A DNA stretch of 64,000 bases from Metellina segmentata. Lineage: Eukaryota > Arthropoda > Arachnida > Araneae > Tetragnathidae. Positions 22,201 through 31,200 of the stretch are shown one piece after another. Position 1 is the stretch's first letter; each line of letters begins with the position of its first letter. The notes beneath the pieces are model-generated. The model was not told where the DNA came from. It did no database searches and saw only the letters and a program-made list of their open reading frames with translations. The position numbers and the translations under genes were made by a program. The DNA lies in NCBI GenBank assembly GCA_947359465.1, contig OX375880.1:18360120-18424119 (forward strand), given 5' to 3'.

Positions 22201-25200
22201 TTTCCCTTTGAGGGTTGATCCCAGACATTCACCGACAACACATTGTACTGCTCCAGTGGGACGTTAATTAAATACCTACCACCTTTATTAATAGTTTCCT
22301 CTAATTACTGAATGCTTAAATCTAGTTAAATTCTTTGTTTGGTTGAACAGCTACCGAGTCATTTGAATCTTTAATAGAGAAAGCATTTGTATGTATTTGG
22401 TAGAGTTACAATTGGACTTGTAATTTAAAAAAACCATTCCTGTACGATCAAACATGATCAGCCTCTATCCTTCTCTTTTGTTCTATCTAATAAACTAAAA
22501 GGTTCTGAGGAAAATATTTTCCTGCATATCCAATGCATGTAAATTTGTATTATTTCCTCTTTCAAACTTTATGATTTCCTTGAGAACTATTTATATTCCA
22601 TTGACTTATTCATGAATCCTGTAGATTTGCAGCTTTCCAATTCTCTTGTTTTTAAATTTGCAGCTGTGAAGCATACAAGGGCCGTGCCTTATGATGTCCT
22701 GAAGCCTCTTCTGGAACATCTGAGCCCTATGCAGCTTTACAAACTGGAGGAACACAACAGAGTGAGTGTCTTGGTTTTTTTTAATGGAATGAGATGTCTC
22801 AAAAAATTTTACACTAAGAAGAATAATAAAATCGCATGCCGGTTATATCTCTTTATTATGTAGTCTAAAATAATAACATTCAAACCATCTTAGATATACT
22901 GTACATGGTCATTATATTAGGTTTTATTAACTTTACCTTTCATTTTCTCTTTCTTACACTCCGTTTGAAGTCTATTTGAAAATTGCTGTGTCAGTATTAG
23001 GGGCTGTAGTAGCCCAGTTGGAAAAGTGACGGATTAACAACTGGAAGGGTGTGAGTTCCAAAGACCGTCACATGTAGGGGGGGGATCATGTTAAATCTGC
23101 CATGCCATCCCATGTCCTGCATGGTGTGGAAGTTTGGAGAGTGGGATTGCCAGCTCGGGTGTTGTTCTCGTCATTTGACTGGTTCAAAATGACAAGATGT
23201 TGTCCTCGGATGGATCCTGTACCGTCGCCAATAACCCCTTTGTGTTGCGTTAATTAACGATAATAAAATATTTACATACCTTATTCGACAAGAATTAAAA
23301 AAGTCTTTGTATCGTTCCGTCTGTGGATTATTTTAAAATTGATGATGTAAATTTTTCAAAGTCTATTCAAACTTTGAACCTTGAAAGCTATTGATAGTAC
23401 AGCTTTTATGTAGACACTTTTGGTGCTTTTTTGGTATGCTTTTCATGTTACCAAGGAAGAATTTCTTTGAAAAAAAAAAACACTGTTTAGTCTTAGTGGA
23501 AAATTATAAGCAAAGAAAAGTATTTTGCAAACAAAAAATTCCACCCAGTGAAAATATCTTTAATTTTTCTGAAATATTATTTATAGGTGTTTGGCCAAGT
23601 TGAATAATTTAAGTTAATAAGCAGGCTTTCCGAAATCGCTTCTATATTGTGCCTTTGTGACGTGTCCCGGACCGGAAATCTATTCTTTTGTAGGTGACAA
23701 CGTTCAGGGAAACTGGTTCTGTGCAGAAAAAAAGCGGAGATGCACTTCCCATCAGATCACCTGAGAACATCAGAGCAGTAAGAGTGTCATTTTTGCGATC
23801 TCCTCTGCGTTCGGCGAGCAAACATGCGTCTGCCCTTGGAATTTCTGATCGTTCCGGTAGGCGAATTTTGCACGATGAACTTCATTTTCATCTGTACAAG
23901 TTGGCCATTGGGCAAGAACTATATGAACGTGACTAAAATGGTCGAAGAAATGCATGTGAAGCACTTCTTGGACATGTCCCTCAAGACACGCTTGTGTTTT
24001 TCAGTGACGAGGCTCATTTCAATTTGACTGGACGTGTCAATAGGCAAAATATGCGCTATTGGGCTGCCGACAACCTCCGAGAACTCCATCAGAGGCCTTT
24101 GTATTCACCACGTGTCACCGTTTGGTGCGCAATCTCGTCGGTTGGGATTATCGACCCATGGTTTTTCAAGGAAAATGAACAGACTGTCGCAGTGTGAACT
24201 CACAGTGATGGGCATATTGCGCAAACTTTAAAGAGTAAGAAAGAAGAAATTACATTTGACCAACCAGGATCTCAGAAATGACAGGAGAATATTCAGATTC
24301 CCAACATACAAAGAGGGATGTTTTGTGGGATGGCTGTATGAATGTGACTGGTGGATTGCAGAGATAATAGATATCAGTTGTGAGTTAAATGAAATTATCG
24401 TAAACTTTATGCTACCACATGGATCAGCTGCTGGATATAGATTTCCAACTGCAAGACAGCAACACCAGTGCTCACTTCCAATTCGCGATGTTTTAAAGAT
24501 TGTGGTCGCCCAGTTCCTATGGGTTCAACAGGAAGGCATCACTCATTATCAAAGAAGAAGATACTGATGCAGTTGAATAAATTTTTAGTTCATTGAATTG
24601 CTAATTTCAGTTCTAAGCAGAGTGTACAGAAGTGGTATGCTGTAGAACCTGTAATATGTTTTGGAACTTGCACATATTTTTTGGAAGCTTTAATATGTTT
24701 CGAAAGCTGTATCTGTTACTTATCTTCATTAGGAATTAAAATGATATGTCGAATAAGACTAGATTTTGATTTCTTGAGACCAATATGCGAGTATGGTGTT
24801 GCAAGGATGGAAACTGGTTTAATATATGGCAAAATTTTCAATTGTTTATAAAATCTGTTAAACTCAAAAGTGGCTACTCTCCTTTTCAGGGAATTTAGTA
24901 CTCTATGGTACTAGTCAACAGTCAAAATATAAAAAATTTTAAGACTGGCACTTTAAAAAAAATATTTTTGATTTAAAAAAAAAAAATCAGAAGGCTACGG
25001 CAAGAGAACTTAGACACATATTCCCAAACAGAGGATATCATTTTAATCAGAAAAGTATTATCTTTTAAATAAAATTAAAAAAAACCGCAACAAATATCTT
25101 AAACCGTTCCAGAAATAGAGCGTTTTAAAATTTTGTCGAAAAGTTTATTACTTTTTCCTGAATTTTAACGTAGGTTAAATTAAAAAACATCTGAGTCTAT

Positions 25201-28200
25201 GAAGGTAACCCACCTGCTTGAATTGATATGGAATATACCTATTAGTTTTAAGTCTAATGGAACCAAGCTATATAAGTTGAATGTTATAAAAAATTAATTC
25301 TAGCTAACTAGAGTTGTTTGGGCATGGTAAAATAAAAAAGATGATCATTTGCAGAAATTAATGAGATTCCTATAATTACAAAGTTGCCATAATTGTAATA
25401 AAGCAGGGTTACCTTTGCCTGACACAACTCGCTACAAAAATAATATCATAAAACTTACCAAATGCCATAAAAAGGTACCTAAAAGCTGTACCTTATTTTA
25501 GTGGTTTCAATTCAATAAGTAATCTGCTTCAATGATTTTTTTTTTGTCATCAATCTAGCTATTTGTAAATTATATTTAATTTAAATATCAAGTTTTTAAC
25601 ATTTGTCTGTATTTCAGTATCTGTTGAAGGACACAGACGAACTGTGGAAGCAGCACTGCAATAGAGACTACCGTGGGCAAGTCCCAAACAAAAATGAAAA
25701 TTGGCGAACTATATATTATGTGAGTATGCAAGTACTCTTGCTCCAATTCTCTTTGTTAGTAATTTCAAGTATACGATTCCAATGTAAAATGGCACGTAAT
25801 AATGACTTTATTCATTTAAAGAGGGCACACAAGGAACAAGACAGAAAGCTGAAGACTATCACTGCGAATATATCCGCATCTTCGATGAAAGTTCGACCAG
25901 GTAAGTTTAGTTTGTTGTATCTTATAATACTTAATCTTCAACAAATGGACTGTAATTAACAATCTGTATTAAACACAGGGCTACACCTTTTGCCTCTATT
26001 ATTCAGCTTTGGTGACTGAGAGTATCATTTTAAGCAAAATCATCTGAAAAGTTCCTATTTTGGGCATTTTGGCTACTTTCAAAATTCACCAAAAGTCAAC
26101 GAAACTCGAGTCCCTTTAAAAAAAAAAATTGTTTACGGACAGAAAAATATTTTGTTCTGCGGAGAAAAGTTTCCAATGACGCCGATTTCAAAGTTTGATG
26201 TCAAGCCATGGCAACATTGAAAGAAAAACATCGGAATCTGCGGTTATGGATTGTCGTAAAAACCTTATTAATTTAAAATTTTTAATTTCTTGTTCAGATC
26301 TTTAATGCATGCATATTTAATCAGTACAGTTTGGGTTTCAGCAAATTCATTTTATATCTGAACAGCTAAACTTGCCACCGAAATAGAGTTTGGTAGGAGA
26401 CTTTTAAATACTATTTTTGAAAAAATTATGCTACTATTTTACAAGTGGCGGCCCTGGTATTGCTTAACACTTTCTACACAACTGTTATGAATTTTAAATG
26501 CTTAAAATTTTGTTTTGCTGTCTGTTCACATCTGATACCTGGCTCACTTACAAAGTAATGACGTAAGCATATTTAAAACTAATGACTTGAAAAATCTCAA
26601 AATTTTGACTAAGATATTTAATATGGCAGTTTTCCACATGCTTGTTTATACATGTGATTATGGATTGTCAGGTAAATATGTATGTCGCCCTTTAACTGAA
26701 AAGGAAATTTGAAATGCATTAAAAAGTGGGATGTCTAACTTTGATTTGACTGGAAAACATATATAAAATCTTACCATTGAAATATTTTGTGTTTTTGTAT
26801 TGCAAAAACAGTTTTATCTATATATATAATTCTCTTACGTGGCATGCAAAAAAGACGTTATTTGTAATCGCGTTTTGGCAATACTGTACGATTGTTTGTT
26901 TATCACGAAGTCTCGCGCATCGATTGAATTTATAGCAATATCGGATGAAATTTTATTGAAAAAAAAAGGAAATTTTAATGAGCTGTTGCAGTTAGTTTAT
27001 AATATAAATCAAAGAAAGCGGAGGATCTTTTCAGGGCCATTTAAAAAACGGTCCTTTTTCAGGACCAACAATTATAGTTCAACAAGACGCTTGCACTACA
27101 ACTTTCGGCAACTAACTCAATGAAAAAGTGTGGGTCGTTTGAGTGCTGGGAAAATGTACACACAAACAACATGCTGGGTATTCAATTTCCAAAGCAACGC
27201 TCACATTTCGAGTCAAAATTTGGACAAAGTTTTCATTTGAATTCTGATTTTAGAGATACTGTATATGTTTTTTCTGTAATACAGCAAATTTAGGTTTGAA
27301 AAACATTTTTTTGGTAACATATTTTGTGAACAATCCCTTCTGCTAGGACACATGTCTTCATTGAGGCGAGCGAAGCGAGCATATGTTCGAGCAGCGAACC
27401 AATGAGGATTGCGAAGCAATCCTCCAGGGGTTGGCGAGCCTTAGCGAGCAGGGGGCAGGCCCCTAGTTTTTATATAATCTTAATATTTGTATTTAACTTT
27501 TTCAGCCCACTTCACCTCATTAAATTGTAATCTAGATAGATCTATCATGGTTTTCAAGTTTAAGTTATCGGAAATGAGTCGGAATTTTTGTTTACTAATA
27601 AGTAATTTTCAAGGGAAGGAAATATACAGTTAAACCTTGAAGTGAAATTTTAAAAATACCTGATTTTATTCATCATTTTGAGACATGAAATTGCTGGAAT
27701 TTTAATAGCAGGAACATTGGTGAAATCGGAACATTCTAAAGTATGAGTGTCAAACAAGGTGGTTTACTTTTAAACATGATGCTGCAAATTACAATGTTAA
27801 TTTTCCTCATAAAACAATTGATAAAAAATCAGTCTCAAAATTTTTCACCAATCGATTAACTTATAATACCCCTTTGTTCTTTTCTGTTGAGGAGAAAAGT
27901 TTTTAGAAGATCGAGGTTACGCAAATCATACTTTGGAATGTACAGTGCTCGAATAGCTGGAAAAATTGGAGAGCTGCAAGTTCGAATCCAACCAAAGACA
28001 GACATGTACAATAGGACTGGTGCATGCTAAATCGGTTGTGGCCTCGAACATCCACACAGGGAGGTGTCGTAGTTTAGAGAGTGTAGTGCCAGCTCGGGTG
28101 TGACCTTTTGTTCATTGCTGAGCACTGTTCAAAATTACTGGGCGTTGTTCTTGGATCTTTTCCTTCGGGTGTTCATCCAGGACCGTCGACAATAGCTCGT

Positions 28201-31200
28201 TGGGTTGCTCCAATGTGATGTTAATAAATACCTACCTGAAGAACAGCTTCGTAGTGAGGAAATAATCTGCATCGCTAAACTTGTGCAAAATACGCCATCT
28301 TAATCGCAAATGGACACGACAATGAAAGCTTCATTTAATTTCTACTCCTCCTCAGAAAAATCGGGATTTTAACACTCGTTTTGTTTTAGACAAACAGCAT
28401 GGAAGTACAACATTGACGAATAGCATAGAAGTAATACTTTACAGGGTTCCCACAGGCCTTGAAAATCCTTGAAAAGTACTTAAATTTCGTTTTCAAGGGC
28501 CCTGGAAAGTACTTGAATTTGGTGCAAAATACTTAATTCTTGAATTTATTTTGAAAATTTTTAATCTGGAATTTTCTTGAGTATGAATCGGCATGAAACA
28601 AACGCGCCTCACAACACGTTTAGAAGGAGTGGTTTTAATCCTGTTCCAAAGAATACGCCAAATACACTTGTTCATCAAGGCATGTGTTTATTTTCTTTGC
28701 TCAAGGTCAGTTGGATTCTGTGTCAGTTCGAACATATAGAACATAAGTATAATTACTTAGCTGCTTTACTTTTTATTTTTAAGAATTTTTTTTCGTTCCC
28801 ATAACATGCTTGAACATTGACTAGAAATATGTTAGAAATTAAGTATGTGAATGGTAATGAAGAGGTTACATTATAGGAGAGGTTCTTCAGAAAAGATGTC
28901 TATTAAAATGGGGGGTTACAGAGGGAATTTCTGCCTTTTTACGACAGTCCTTGATAAACTTCAAATGGACCTTGAAAAGTCCTGGACAAGTACTTGAATT
29001 TTTTTCCCACTGAAGACTGGGAACCAGGCATTAGTACTACATTAATGAACAGCATGGAAGCACTACACTAGTACTACATGGACGAACAGCATCAAAGTAC
29101 TACATCGATATCTGGGGATATTATGGTTAACTTGTATGAATGTTTCAGATTCAGGAAAGGTTGTGCGTGTTTTTAAACATGATATTGAAACTTTTCCAGA
29201 GCGTCATACCAAGATCACCCTGGTGGACTCCCCTCACGACCCCCATAGGAAGCGCTTGAAGAGGAGCAACAGCCCTGGCATCCCACCCAGTTCCAGCAGC
29301 CCTTCCCTGTGCTCGAAATCAAGCCCTCAGGTATCGCTGAAAGTCAGCCCCAGCGTAGGGTCCAAGTCCAGCCCCAGCGTGTCTTCAAAGTCATCTGGCA
29401 GCCCCAGCGTCACCCTCAAACCGGAAAGTTCAAAATCATCATCCAAGGAATCAAAGCCTCATCACCCCAAGCAACCTAAAAAAGGTAAGGATTGAATAAC
29501 AGCGGCTCAATGGGTTTGACCACTGCGCTAGCAGCCTTGGAGTCATAGGCAGCGGAAGTTCTGTTACTCCCTGGGAGTATTGTACTATTCTGTCTCAGTA
29601 AAACTTTGTTACTTGTCTTGTGTTTAGTCCAGCTTGACCCTTGTGCCATAAAATCCAACCAACCTTTATCACCAACCCTTTCTTTCTTCCCCACTGGTGT
29701 GGCTTAGTGAGTTTGCCCACTGTGCCAGCCATCTGCTTGTTGTAGGTGACTGAGGTCGGATTTTTCCCAATTGTATCTCTCTCTGTGTCTGTAAAACCTT
29801 TGTGTACCTCCATTTCTTGAGGCTGTTTGTCTACAGGCGCCTCAATCCCATGATAGTACTTTACGCAAGTCCAACTTAATTGGCTAATCGGTTCACATGA
29901 CCTAGATACATATGTCATCAAGGTTTATAGTTGTTGGCGATTTATCTCTTCCTTTCTGCTTTCTTCTTTTCTTTTCACATCCATGGCTATGGGTGGGTAG
30001 AGGTGGGAGCCGAAAATTGTATCCTTTTATTATATAAGTTAATAATTATATAAGTTAGTGTTTTATGTGTGCTTTTTGTTACATCAGAATGGTCCTAAGC
30101 CAGCGGTGGATACGACACCATCATCCTAAAGCAAAGGGGACGGCAGAGGGGCGGGAAAATATCAGCTGGTAGTGAGTTCAGGAGTGGTTCTTAGATTATT
30201 TATGTAAAATCAACAGAAGCTTGGAAAAATATGAAAAGGGTATTAAAAATTAGGAATAGTAAATTAGAATGAAAAGGAATTAAATTGGAATTTTTAAAAA
30301 TAATTTGGAGGATCTAAAAATTTTTCCACCTGCTGGGTTTGAACTCGGGAAGTCATCCTCCGCTGCCGACGCTAATCTGAAGGTGGGTGACTTTAGCCAT
30401 TAGGCCATCGTTGCTTCACGAAAAGAAGCTCTTTAAAGTATAAGTACCCTCAATATAAGTTGGCAAGAAATACTACTAACAACAACCATACAACATATAT
30501 ATGAGGAGCAAATCAGAGTCAACTTGTCGGACACTTACGCTGTACGCTGAGGCGCTAGTGTATGTATTGTATTTCTACGAAACAACGCGCATATTCAAAA
30601 TCAAACGGTTACTGCAACAATCAGATTGGCAAGATATCCAAGTGAAGCCAAGCCCGTGAAACTAGCCAATCAAGTTGGACTTGCGTAAAGTACTATCATG
30701 GGATTGAGCCGCTTCTGTTTGTCTTGTGTCTGGTACAGCATTATCAAAAATGACACCTAATGGCAAAGAATGCAATCAACCTTCCCGATAGATGCTAGTA
30801 TCCTGGCGAGATGATGTGAGTAGCCCAAAATGGGTTGGATCTATCCATCTAGCCTCGTTTTTCTGCCTTTGCAAGACTGCTGCAGGCTTTAAGACTATGT
30901 TTGGATCATCCATGCAGAATTTCTGATTGTACACAATTGTGTCTTTAGGACTCCTTTCCAATTCAAGTGTATACTTGTATTGTTTTGTTTATTTATATTG
31001 TATTTACAAAAGAGGCATAGGTGAATGGAGTTGACTTTTTAGGTTGTGTAAAGTACGTAAGATTACTAAACGTAAGATTTATTCTTTTGCGTTGGATCCA
31101 ATCTCGTCGTTTCCAGTCATCAATACTGCACATCTATGAAAGAACAGAGGTATTCTGAATACACTGCTGAATGATGGCTCACTGTTGGAATGGTAACAAA

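Larger units (their letters stand above)
20552..22282 (+). repeat. SINE S2 split by a hAT element
   Basis: Head CTGACCGGTCTGGTGGTAAG with the B-box GGTTCCTGGTTCGAATCC, then body to 20770. The tail resumes at 22196 (TTATCTTTCCCTTTGAGGGT to GACGTTAATTAAATACC). The hAT element occupies 20779-22187. Confidence 0.85.

Noticed and set aside
26839..27123. 94-codon frame in the Helitron
   Set aside because: It lies within a 650-bp non-autonomous element, with no Rep or helicase motif.
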